From Actinoplanes sp. SE50/110 (lineage in GTDB: Bacteria > Actinomycetota > Actinomycetes > Mycobacteriales > Micromonosporaceae), in NCBI RefSeq assembly GCF_900119315.1, contig NZ_LT827010.1:8054001-8118000 (forward strand): a stretch of 64,000 nucleotides of DNA, written 5' to 3'. Position 1 is the stretch's first letter, and each line of letters begins with the position of its first letter. The notes under the pieces were generated by a model that did no database searches, was not told where the DNA came from, and saw only the letters and a program-made list of their open reading frames with translations. A program made the translations under genes and the position numbers. Below are positions 24,725 through 32,427 of the stretch, one piece after another.

Positions 24725-26227
24725 GTGAATCCGACCCCGTCCCGCGAGCGCATCTGTCTGCTCACCGGCGGCGGATACCCGTACCGCCGGGACGCCCTCG
24801 GAGGATGGTGCCGGTCGCTCGTCGAAGGACTGCACCGCTTCCGCTTCGAGCTGCTGACCGTCACCGACCGGGAACTGCCGTCCGCGCCCGCCTACCCGCT
24901 TCCGTCCCATGTCGCCTCGTCGCGCGTCGTCGCGCTGGGCCGGGAGCCGGCCGGTGCCCAGCGCCGCCGCGCGCACCTGCCCGGCGGTGCCGGGGACGCG
25001 GTCGCCCAGCTCTGTCACGGCCTGCTCGACGAGACCGCGACCGACGTGTTCGCCGAGGGTTTGCGCACCATCGCGGAGATGGCGGTGAACCGGCCGAGCC
25101 CGCTGCCCCGCCTCCCACTGGCCGACAAGCTGATGGACGCGTGGCGCTGGGGGCCGCAGCCGGTCCCGGACACCCTGCCGAAGCTCAGCGTGCGCGACGC
25201 CCGGACCGCCGCCATGCTGCTGCGGCACGCGTTGCGGGCGCTCGCCGTACCGTTTCCCGAAGTGGATCTGGTGCACTGCGTGGGCGGCACCACGCCGCTG
25301 CTCGCGGCGCTCTCCGGCCGGTGGCGGACGGGCACGCCACTGCTGCTGACCGAGGCGCGCACCCCGGTCACCCGGCAGCGGCCGGCCGAGGAACGCCTGT
25401 CACCCGCGGTCCGACTGGTGCTGCGGCGGTTCCGCAGCGCGGTGGCCCGGACCGGGTATGCCGAGGCGGAGATCATCGCGCCACTGAGCGCGTACCACCA
25501 CGGCTGGGCGCTCAATCTGGGCGCCGAGCCGACCCGGCTGGTACAGGTGCCGGTCGGGGTGGATCCGAAGAGCTTCCCGGGCGCTGCCGAGCTGGAGGAT
25601 CCGCCGACCGTGGTGTGGGCCGGCAGCGGTGGTCCGGACAGTGGGCTGACCCTGGTGCTGGACGCGTTCACCGAGGTGGCGGCGGCTCTCCCGGGCGCCG
25701 TGCTGCACCTGGTCGGGGTGACCGCCGCGCACGAGGAGCACTGCGCCGACCAGATCGAGTTGACCGGGCTGGGCCGGGCGATCCGGCTGCATCCGCTGCC
25801 CGCCGACCCGCGGGAGCGTTTCACCGTCGGCCAGGTGGTGGCGCACGTGCCGGGCCCGTCCGACCCGCCGTACCGCCTGGTCGAAGCCATGATGTCGGGT
25901 CGCCCGGTGGTGGCCGTCGACATCGGCCCGGCGGCCGAGACGCTCGGCGACACCGGGGTGGTGGTGCCCGCCGACGACCCGTCCGAGCTGGCCATCGCGA
26001 TCGTCGAGCTGCTGCGGGCGACACCGCGCCGGCGGGCGCTGGGCGACGCGGCCCGGCAGCGCGCGCTGAACCACTTCACCGTCGACCGGGTGGTGCGGGT
26101 GTACGGCGCTCTCTACACCGATCTTGCCGCGCCGCCCCCGGCGCCGGCTTTCGAACTGGCGCTCGCCGTTCCGGCGCCCCGGACCGAGACCCCGGCCACG
26201 TTGCGCTGGCTGACCAGGGAGGACTGA
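24725..26227 (+). CDS. PelF-like GT4-family protein with degenerate donor-site motifs
   Basis: This 500-aa protein opens with ICLLTGGGYPYRRDALGGW, matching the N-terminus of PelF-type (DUF3492) glycosyltransferases, and has a GT-B C-terminal half from about residue 290. PelF polymerises the Pel exopolysaccharide in the cytoplasm next to PelG. Here the usual G-R-x5-K donor-phosphate motif reads WAGSGGPDSGL (Arg and Lys both replaced by Ser), and the expected EX7E reads SDPPYRLVEAMM, with no Glu at the first position. Activity may therefore be altered or lost. The GTG start has no obvious Shine-Dalgarno. One base separates its stop from the next gene's ATG, so the pair is co-translated. Confidence 0.75.
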   Translation: MNPTPSRERICLLTGGGYPYRRDALGGWCRSLVEGLHRFRFELLTVTDRELPSAPAYPLPSHVASSRVVALGREPAGAQRRRAHLPGGAGDAVAQLCHGLLDETATDVFAEGLRTIAEMAVNRPSPLPRLPLADKLMDAWRWGPQPVPDTLPKLSVRDARTAAMLLRHALRALAVPFPEVDLVHCVGGTTPLLAALSGRWRTGTPLLLTEARTPVTRQRPAEERLSPAVRLVLRRFRSAVARTGYAEAEIIAPLSAYHHGWALNLGAEPTRLVQVPVGVDPKSFPGAAELEDPPTVVWAGSGGPDSGLTLVLDAFTEVAAALPGAVLHLVGVTAAHEEHCADQIELTGLGRAIRLHPLPADPRERFTVGQVVAHVPGPSDPPYRLVEAMMSGRPVVAVDIGPAAETLGDTGVVVPADDPSELAIAIVELLRATPRRRALGDAARQRALNHFTVDRVVRVYGALYTDLAAPPPAPAFELALAVPAPRTETPATLRWLTRED

Positions 26228-26228
26228 A

Positions 26229-28787
26229 ATGACGATCACTCCCCCACGCGGGACCGCGGGAGGCTCGCGGACCGCTGCCCGCACCCGGCGACGGCGTGCG
26301 CCGGCGCCGGGCGAGCCCCGGCACGGGTTCGGCGGGCCGGGCCCGGAGGAGATGCCCGGTGCGCGGCGGCGGCCTCCCCTCCCGGATCGCTACGAGGAGA
26401 ATGCCGATGCGGTACGCCGTCAGCACGGCCCCGCCGCGACCGACGGGCTGGGGGCGCGGCTGTACGAGGTGATGTCGGACTCCGAGCGGGAGACGGCGGT
26501 CGCCGAGACGCTGCTGTTCGTGAAACCGGCCGTCGGCGACGAGCCGCCGCCGGCCCCCGAGCCCGGGCCGTTCCCGGCCGCCGGGGACCCGGTGCCGCCG
26601 GCCGAGACGCAGCTCTTCCCGGCGCCGGCGCCCGAAGCGGCCGGGGCGAACCCGGACTTCGAGGGGCTGCCGGCCGCCGAGACGATCCTGTTCACCCGGC
26701 CGGCCGGGTGGAACGTCGCCGCGGAACCGGATGCGCCGCCACGGCGGGAAGTGACGCCGCTGACCGAGACGTTCCTGTTCGGGACGCCGGCGCGGCACGC
26801 GCAGGAGCCCCGGTCGCCGATCGACGGGGCGGCGGAGACGCTGCTGTTCGCCGGGCTGGCGCGGGCGCTCGCCACCCAGCCGGAGGAGACCACCGGCGAG
26901 GATCCCGCGGAGACGGCGGGGGAGGCTCACGCGTACCGCGCAATCGGGGAGAGGGACCACCGCGGCGCGGGACGTGGACAGCGGGCCTGGGTGGAACGGG
27001 ATCGGAATGCGGCGCAGCCGCTTCCGGGAGACACACCGCGACCTCGGCGGGAGTGGGCGTTCCCGGATGAGTTTAATGTGGGCGAAATGCCCGAGTATGA
27101 TAGCGGAAGGCCGGGTCGGGTCGTTCCGCGGCGGCGTTCCCGCGCCGCCGATCCGGAGATTCCCAACGGCGCCTGGAACGCCCGCTACCAGCAGTGGGAG
27201 CTGGACCAGAGCCGCGACGCCGAGGCCCCCATCGTTGCGGAGCCCTTCATCCCGGAGTCCTTCGCCGCGGAGTCGTTCGCCGCCGAGCCCTTCGCCGCGG
27301 AATCCTTCGCCGCGGAATCGTTCGCCGCCGAGCCCTTCATGGCGGAGTCGATCGTCGCCGAGCCGTTCGCGGACGAGCCCTTCGCCGCGGACGAGCCCTT
27401 CGCCGCGGAACCCTTCGCCGCGGAACCCTTCGCCGCGGAACTCTTCGCCGCGGAACCCTTCGCCGCGGAACCGTTCGATCTGCCGGATCCGGAAGGCTCG
27501 CGGGAGCTGACCCCGGCCCGCCTCGCCAAAGCAGCCGCCGCCGAAGCCGCCTGGCGCGCCTTCGCCGAAGGCGACCGCGAACCCGGTGCCGAGATCCGCA
27601 CCGGCCGGCGCGCCAAACGCCGCTGGGCCCCGACCTTCCTGCTCCCGGTGATCCTGCGCTGCCTGCTCTACCTCGGCCCGCTCAGCGTCACCGTGGCCGC
27701 GGCCGGCGCGCTCAGCCGGGTCGCCTGGCCCGTCCCCGCCGTCACCCTGCTCCTCGGCTGGGCCGCCGCCCAGGCCCTGACCAGCGTCGGCGTCACCGTC
27801 GCCCGGCGGGCCGGGCCGGAAGCCGCGGTCCGCCTGATCGGCGCCGGCTTCGCCGCCGTCACCGCGCTCTGGTGCGCCCTGGTCTGGATCGCCCCGGCCG
27901 GCCTGCTCGGCCCCGACCGCCTGCTCGCCGCCGCGGTCGGCGCCGGCGGACTCGCCGCGCTCGCCACGGTCACCGCCGCCCTGGTCACCCGCGCCGAGAG
28001 CGCGGTGATCCTCTGGTACATCCCGTGCTGGCTGCTGGCCGCCGCCGTGCTCGCCACCGCCGCCGGGGCCGGTTGGACCCGGCACGTCCCGGTGGAAACG
28101 CTGCTTCCGGCCGCGGTCGTCGCCGTGGTGATCCGGGCGTTCCGCCCCGCCGTGCTGCTCGGCCGCGAATGCCGCATCCCGCGCCTGACCGCGGCCGAAC
28201 GCCGTCGCGGCCTCGCCTACCTGGTCATCGGCATCTCCCAGGCGGTCTGTGTCGCCCTGCTCTGGCGATCCGGTCCGGCTGTCACCCCCGCCCCGGCGGC
28301 GCTGCCCCTGCTGCTCGCGGTGCCCATCCTGGAAGCGCTGATCGGCTGGCACACCGCCCGCATCGAAGCCGGCCTCGATTCCGCCGGATCCGTCGACGAC
28401 CTGAACCGGCACATCCGCAACGTCACCGCGATCACGCTGGCCGGCCTGCTGCCCCCGCTGGCCGCCGGCGCGGCGCTGGCGGTCGCCGCGTACCGCCTGC
28501 CGGCCGGTCTGACCGGCACCGCCGGCAGCCGTGACGCGGTCCTCGCCCTGGCTGCCGGCACCCTGCTCGGCGGGGTCTTCGCGATCACCTTCCTGCTCGC
28601 CGCCCGCAACCGCACCGGGATCGCCGCCACCCTGGCGGCGGTGCCGCTGTCGACGCTGGCCATGCCGCTGCTACAGCAGCGGGGCTCCGGGCCGCTGGCA
28701 GCGGCGGTGGCGGTACTGGCGGCCACCCACGTGGCCGGGCTGATCATCGTCGGCCTGACCGCCGCCGATCTGCGGAGGAACTCATGA
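26229..28787 (+). CDS. Polytopic membrane protein with long repeat-rich N-terminus (PelG-like in topology)
   Basis: This 852-aa protein has two parts. Residues 1-~460 are disordered and acidic, with five copies of an xETxLF motif (AETLLF 92, AETQLF 125, AETILF 150, TETFLF 179, AETLLF 202) and about 16 FAAEP/FAAES pentapeptides (~333-417). Residues ~465-848 hold about twelve hydrophobic segments, starting at WAPTFLLPVILRCLLYLG. PelG also has about twelve helices and pairs with PelF, so context and topology suggest a PelG-like exporter or membrane partner; I see no sequence signature that proves it. GGGAGGA precedes the ATG. The stop overlaps the next small frame as ATGA. Confidence 0.75.
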   Translation: MTITPPRGTAGGSRTAARTRRRRAPAPGEPRHGFGGPGPEEMPGARRRPPLPDRYEENADAVRRQHGPAATDGLGARLYEVMSDSERETAVAETLLFVKPAVGDEPPPAPEPGPFPAAGDPVPPAETQLFPAPAPEAAGANPDFEGLPAAETILFTRPAGWNVAAEPDAPPRREVTPLTETFLFGTPARHAQEPRSPIDGAAETLLFAGLARALATQPEETTGEDPAETAGEAHAYRAIGERDHRGAGRGQRAWVERDRNAAQPLPGDTPRPRREWAFPDEFNVGEMPEYDSGRPGRVVPRRRSRAADPEIPNGAWNARYQQWELDQSRDAEAPIVAEPFIPESFAAESFAAEPFAAESFAAESFAAEPFMAESIVAEPFADEPFAADEPFAAEPFAAEPFAAELFAAEPFAAEPFDLPDPEGSRELTPARLAKAAAAEAAWRAFAEGDREPGAEIRTGRRAKRRWAPTFLLPVILRCLLYLGPLSVTVAAAGALSRVAWPVPAVTLLLGWAAAQALTSVGVTVARRAGPEAAVRLIGAGFAAVTALWCALVWIAPAGLLGPDRLLAAAVGAGGLAALATVTAALVTRAESAVILWYIPCWLLAAAVLATAAGAGWTRHVPVETLLPAAVVAVVIRAFRPAVLLGRECRIPRLTAAERRRGLAYLVIGISQAVCVALLWRSGPAVTPAPAALPLLLAVPILEALIGWHTARIEAGLDSAGSVDDLNRHIRNVTAITLAGLLPPLAAGAALAVAAYRLPAGLTGTAGSRDAVLALAAGTLLGGVFAITFLLAARNRTGIAATLAAVPLSTLAMPLLQQRGSGPLAAAVAVLAATHVAGLIIVGLTAADLRRNS
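27227..27480. repeat. In-frame 15-bp repeats encoding FAAE[P/S] pentapeptides
   Basis: A 15-bp unit (ttcgccgcggaatcc and variants) is repeated about sixteen times inside the 852-aa membrane protein gene. Because the unit is in frame, slippage or recombination would lengthen or shorten the repeat without breaking the protein. One copy carries an extra codon (FAADEP). Confidence 0.85.
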
Positions 28788-28864
28788 TCCGGACTTTCCC
28801 GCCCGCGGTCGCGCTCCCGGCCGCCGCCTCGATGACCGCCGCCGACCTCCGGAGGACTCCGTGA
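28784..28864 (+). CDS. Candidate 26-aa small ORF linking two operon genes
   Basis: An ATG overlapping the previous stop (ATGA) opens a 26-codon frame, MIRTFPPAVALPAAASMTAA and on to DLRRTP, whose TGA overlaps the GTG of the next gene (GTGA). It is preceded by GGAGGA. Its last codons and the following GGAGGACTCC copy, with few changes, the end of the upstream gene (LTAADLRRNS, then GGAGGAACTC). It is thus either a coupling peptide or simply the by-product of a local ~73-bp duplication. Confidence 0.4.
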   Translation: MIRTFPPAVALPAAASMTAADLRRTP

Positions 28865-29430
28865 AGACCCTGTTCCCCGCGTACGCCCATCCCGGCCCCG
28901 AGCTGCAACTCGACGCCGACACCTGGATCGTCCGGGAACATCCCGGCGACCGGCGCACCCTGCACCAGTCGCTGGGCCGGATCGACCTGGACTGGGGCAG
29001 CCGCTCGCTGGCCGACGTCCTGTCCGACGTGGACGCCTGGCGGGCCGACGGCGTCGAGGGCCTGTTCCTGGACCGCGCCCCGGCCGGCTCCGGCGGCGTC
29101 GGCCCGGTGGCCCTCACCGTCCGCCTCGCCGCCCGCCGCGGCCTGCACCGGGTGGTGCTGAACCCGGGCGTGCCGACCCACCCCCTCTACCGCGACCTCG
29201 GTGTCCGGATCTGCACCTTCGAGGGTCCCTGGTCGGCCTACCAGAGCTGGGACGGCGACGGCACCCGACCGGGCGACGGGCACATCGTCCACGGCGTCCC
29301 GGCCGGGCTGCTCACCGCGGCACGCCGGCTGATGGGTCGCCGCGGCGCCGGCTTCGGTCTGGCCACCGACGCCGGCCCGGACCTGAGCCCGGCCGGCGCT
29401 CCCGGCGGCGGCGCCCACAGCGCCGACTGA
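28861..29430 (+). CDS. Spherulin4-like (GH135-type fold) protein without signal peptide
   Basis: This 189-aa protein resembles Spherulin4-domain proteins, a TIM-barrel group that includes the fungal galactosaminogalactan hydrolase Sph3 (GH135) and is related to the hydrolase part of PelA. Landmarks are LFPAYAHPG, LGRIDLDWGSRSLADVLSD, VEGLFLDRAP, VVLNPGVPTHPLYRD and CTFEGPWSAYQSW. The family's second acid after the catalytic Asp (FLDE-type) is Arg here (FLDR), while the later Glu in TFEG is kept. No signal peptide is seen, and the barrel is shorter than usual, with a compressed N-terminal third. The GTG follows GGAGGACTCC. It is the last gene of the Pel-like operon. Confidence 0.7.
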   Translation: MKTLFPAYAHPGPELQLDADTWIVREHPGDRRTLHQSLGRIDLDWGSRSLADVLSDVDAWRADGVEGLFLDRAPAGSGGVGPVALTVRLAARRGLHRVVLNPGVPTHPLYRDLGVRICTFEGPWSAYQSWDGDGTRPGDGHIVHGVPAGLLTAARRLMGRRGAGFGLATDAGPDLSPAGAPGGGAHSAD

Positions 29431-29485
29431 TCCGCGGTACGCGGGTAACCCGCCCGCCCCGGCCCATCCGGCGCCGCGCCTCACC

Positions 29486-29557
29486 GGCGCGGCGCCCGTT
29501 ACTGGCGCGGCTTCCGTTACTGGCGCGGCACCCGTTACTGGCGCGGCACCCGTCAGC
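29486..29557. repeat. Minisatellite, 18-bp unit, four copies
   Basis: The unit ggcgcggcacccgttact repeats from 29486, 29504, 29522 and 29540 with small changes. Further tcaggcag-type repeats continue to about 29630, into the 3' end of mutM. It lies in the 183-bp gap between the convergent Spherulin4-like gene and mutM. Confidence 0.85.
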
Positions 29558-29613
29558 GGCGCGGCGCGGGCCAGGCAGCCCAGGGTCAGGCAGCCGGGTT
29601 CAGGCAGCTCGCG

Positions 29614-30471
29614 TCAGGCGGCGTGTGTCAGGCGGGGTTTGGGCTGGCAGCGGGGGCAGCTGAACGAGGAACGGTTCATGAAGCTCTCCCGTCGCATGAT
29701 CGCCCCGCAGCGTTTGCAGGGTTCGCCCTCGCGGCCGTAGGCGTTGAGCGAGCGGTCGAAGTAGCCGCTCTCCCCGTTCACGTTGACGTACAGCTCGTCG
29801 AAGCTCGTCCCGCCGGCCACGATGGCTTCGCCGAGAACGTCGCGGACGTGCTGCAGCAGGCGGGCGACGGCCGGTCTGCTCAGTTTGTCGGTGGGCCGGG
29901 TGCCGTGCAGCCGGGCGCGCCAGAGGGCCTCGTCGGCGTAGATGTTGCCGACGCCGGAGATCAGGGACTGGTCGAGGAGGGCGCGTTTGACCTCGGTGTG
30001 CCGGCCGCGGAGGCGGGCGGAGAAGGCGTCGTCGTCGAAGAGCGGGTCGATCGGGTCGCGGGCGATGTGCGAGATCTCGGCGGGCAGGTCGGCGCCGCCC
30101 TCCGAGACGGACAGGCCGCCGAACGTGCGCTGGTCGACGAAGCGCAGCTCGGGGCCGTCGTCGGTGAAGCGGAACCGGACCCGCAGGTGTTTCTCGTCGT
30201 CGGCGGTGCCGGGCTGCATCAGGAGTTGGCCGCTCATCCCCAGGTGGGCGATGATCGCGTCGCCGGAGTCCAGCGGCAGCCACAGGTATTTGCCCCGGCG
30301 GGCGACGTCCAGGATGGTGCGGCCGGTCAGCATGGCGATGAAGTGGGTGTCGCCGGGCAGGTGCCGGCGGATCGCCCGGGGGTGGTGCACCTCGACCGCC
30401 GAGACGGTGCGGCCGGTCACCCACTTGGCCAGGCCCATCCGGACGGTTTCGACCTCGGGTAGCTCAGGCAA
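29614..30471 (-). CDS. mutM: Formamidopyrimidine-DNA glycosylase (Fpg)
   Basis: This bifunctional glycosylase/AP lyase removes 8-oxoguanine and other oxidised purines. The 285-aa protein starts MPELPEVETVRMGL, with the catalytic N-terminal Pro and following Glu, and has the conserved lysine in VARRGKYLWLPL. The helix-two-turn-helix region contains LLDQSLISGVGNIYADEALW, and the C-terminal zinc finger has C-x2-C (CKRCG) and C-x2-C (CPRCQ). The gene is the most downstream of the leftward block that includes rnc and plsX, 41 bp after the GT-C gene. Confidence 0.96.
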   Translation of the reverse strand: MPELPEVETVRMGLAKWVTGRTVSAVEVHHPRAIRRHLPGDTHFIAMLTGRTILDVARRGKYLWLPLDSGDAIIAHLGMSGQLLMQPGTADDEKHLRVRFRFTDDGPELRFVDQRTFGGLSVSEGGADLPAEISHIARDPIDPLFDDDAFSARLRGRHTEVKRALLDQSLISGVGNIYADEALWRARLHGTRPTDKLSRPAVARLLQHVRDVLGEAIVAGGTSFDELYVNVNGESGYFDRSLNAYGREGEPCKRCGAIMRRESFMNRSSFSCPRCQPKPRLTHAA

Positions 30472-30512
30472 CGGGGGTCCTCACATGGCATAGGGGGCGG
30501 GGCGTGCGGCCG

Positions 30513-31712
30513 TCACATCGTGTAGGGCCAGACGGTGATCAGGTAGGCGCCGTACCAGAGGCCGAAGGCGGCCCAGGCGGTGATCGACAGGATCGCGACC
30601 CGGGGGCGGGCGCGGGCGGCGGCGAGGACTGCGGGCAGCAGGGTCAACAGTACGGGCAGCAGCAGGCGGGGCTTGGAGTGGTAGAAGCCGGCCTGGCCGT
30701 AGACGAGGATCATCGCGACGACGCCGTAGACCGCGAGTGGCGGCCACGGTTTCTGGGCCAGGGCGACGCCGGCGGCGGCCAGGGCGACGAGCAGGATCAG
30801 GCCGACACTGACCTGCACCCAGCCGTCGCCGCTGGTGAACGTGTCGTGCAGGAAGCGGACCGTGCTGCGGCCGTAGTCGAAGGACGTGCCCCACCCCGCC
30901 GTCTGGATCTTGAACCAGGCGGTCCAGTCGCCGACCCGCCAGCCGACCCAGCCCAGGAACAGGGGGACACCGGCCAGCGCGGTCGCGGCCGCCGCCAGCG
31001 GTTTGATCCTGTTGGGTTCGTCACGGAGGGCCATCACGGCGGCGACCGCCAGGGCGATCGCGGCGGCGGCACCGGTCGGGCGGGTCAGGGCGGCGCCGAG
31101 GCCGAGTACGGCGGCCGGCAGCCAGGCGCGGCGGTGCGCGGCGGCCAGCATGCCGGCGACGAGGGCCAGGAACAGGCTTTCCGAGTACGCCATGGACAGC
31201 ACCACCGACACCGGTGCCGAACAGCAGATCGCCACCAGCGCCCACCCGGCCCGCTTGCCGTACAGCGTGGTGCCGAGCAGGTGCAGCGCGACCGCTGCGC
31301 CGATCGAGGCGAGCCAGGCCACCGCGACCGCGGCCGTGCCGGGCGCCACGCCGAGCGCCGACACCGCGCGGATCAGTGACGGGTACAGCGGGAAGAACGC
31401 GAGCTCGTTCGCCTGCAGCACGTGGTTCTCGTCGTAGGTGTAGCCGTGCGGGTAACCGTTGTTCGCCACCCGCAGGAACCAGCCGCCGTCCCAGACCAGC
31501 AACCGCTGCCACACCCCGCCGTGCGACGTCGACGCGCCGCCCAGCCACCAGATCATCAGGAGCTGGCCGACCCGGGTCAGCGCGAGCAGCCCGACCGCGA
31601 CGGCGACCCCGGGACCGCCGCCGGCCTTCTCCCACAGGGTCTGCGGGGCGGCGGGCGGCTCCGGGGTGTCCGTCACGGCCGGCGCCGCCTTACTCGGGCT
31701 TGTCGTCGCCAT
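30513..31712 (-). CDS. GT-C type polyprenyl-linked mannosyltransferase-like membrane protein
   Basis: This 399-aa integral membrane protein has about ten hydrophobic segments and the early extracytoplasmic motif VWDGGWFLRVANNGYP, followed by LAFFPLYPSLIRAVS. This WDxxW(Y/F) pattern is characteristic of PIG-V-like and related GT-C mannosyltransferases, which use polyprenyl-phosphate sugars on the outer face of the membrane. Its first 23 bp overlap the 3' end of rnc in another frame, and GGAG lies upstream of the ATG. It sits between rnc and mutM, which are usually closer together. Sugar and acceptor are unknown. Confidence 0.8.
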   Translation of the reverse strand: MATTSPSKAAPAVTDTPEPPAAPQTLWEKAGGGPGVAVAVGLLALTRVGQLLMIWWLGGASTSHGGVWQRLLVWDGGWFLRVANNGYPHGYTYDENHVLQANELAFFPLYPSLIRAVSALGVAPGTAAVAVAWLASIGAAVALHLLGTTLYGKRAGWALVAICCSAPVSVVLSMAYSESLFLALVAGMLAAAHRRAWLPAAVLGLGAALTRPTGAAAAIALAVAAVMALRDEPNRIKPLAAAATALAGVPLFLGWVGWRVGDWTAWFKIQTAGWGTSFDYGRSTVRFLHDTFTSGDGWVQVSVGLILLVALAAAGVALAQKPWPPLAVYGVVAMILVYGQAGFYHSKPRLLLPVLLTLLPAVLAAARARPRVAILSITAWAAFGLWYGAYLITVWPYTM

Positions 31713-32427
31713 CTGCTTCGCTCCGCTCGGTGAGCATTCGCCAGGCGGCCGCGGCGGCCCGCTGCTCGGCCTGCTTCTTGCTGCGCCCGTCGGATCCGCC
31801 GTAGCGGACCCCGGCGACCACCACCCAGGCGGTGAACGTCTTGGCGTGGTCCGGCCCGGAGTCCTCGATCACGTAGTCGGGCACGCCCAGCCCGAGGGCC
31901 GCGGTCAGCTCCTGCAGGCTGGTCTTCCAGTCGAGCGCGGCGCCCCGGCCGGCCGATTCGGCCATCAGCGGGTCGAACAGCCGGTGGATCACCTCGCCGG
32001 CCGTCTCCAGGCCGTGCTCCAGGTAGATCGCGCCGAGCAGCGCCTCCAGCGTGTCGGCCAGGATGCTCGCCTTGTCCCGGCCGCCGGTGGTCTCCTCACC
32101 CTTGCCGAGCAGCAGGTGCGGGCCGAGGCCGCCGTCGCCGAGTCCGCGGGCCACGTCGGCGAGCGCGTGCATGTTGACCACGCTGGCCCGCAGCTTGGCG
32201 AGCTGACCCTCGGGCAGGTCGGGGTGGTTGTGGAAGAGCGCCGACGTGATCACCACGCCGAGCACCGAGTCGCCGAGGAACTCCAGGCGCTCGTTGGTGG
32301 GCAGCCCGCCGTTCTCGTACGCGTACGAGCGGTGGGTCAGCGCGCGTTCCAGCAGGTCGGCCTCGAACGGGACGCCGAAGGCTTCTTCCAGGGGCAGGGT
32401 GGGGGGACGGCGGCGCTTGTCATTCAT
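31690..32427 (-). CDS. rnc: Ribonuclease III
   Basis: RNase III cleaves double-stranded RNA in rRNA and mRNA processing. This 245-aa enzyme has the signature NERLEFLGDSVLGVV near 45-59, the second acidic cluster DTLEALLGAIYLEHG near 120-134, and a C-terminal double-stranded RNA-binding domain (TSLQELTAALGLGVPDYVI to GRSKKQAEQRAAAAA). Its start overlaps the end of plsX by 8 bp, and its end overlaps the GT-C gene. Length is normal. Confidence 0.96.
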   Translation of the reverse strand: MNDKRRRPPTLPLEEAFGVPFEADLLERALTHRSYAYENGGLPTNERLEFLGDSVLGVVITSALFHNHPDLPEGQLAKLRASVVNMHALADVARGLGDGGLGPHLLLGKGEETTGGRDKASILADTLEALLGAIYLEHGLETAGEVIHRLFDPLMAESAGRGAALDWKTSLQELTAALGLGVPDYVIEDSGPDHAKTFTAWVVVAGVRYGGSDGRSKKQAEQRAAAAAWRMLTERSEADGDDKPE

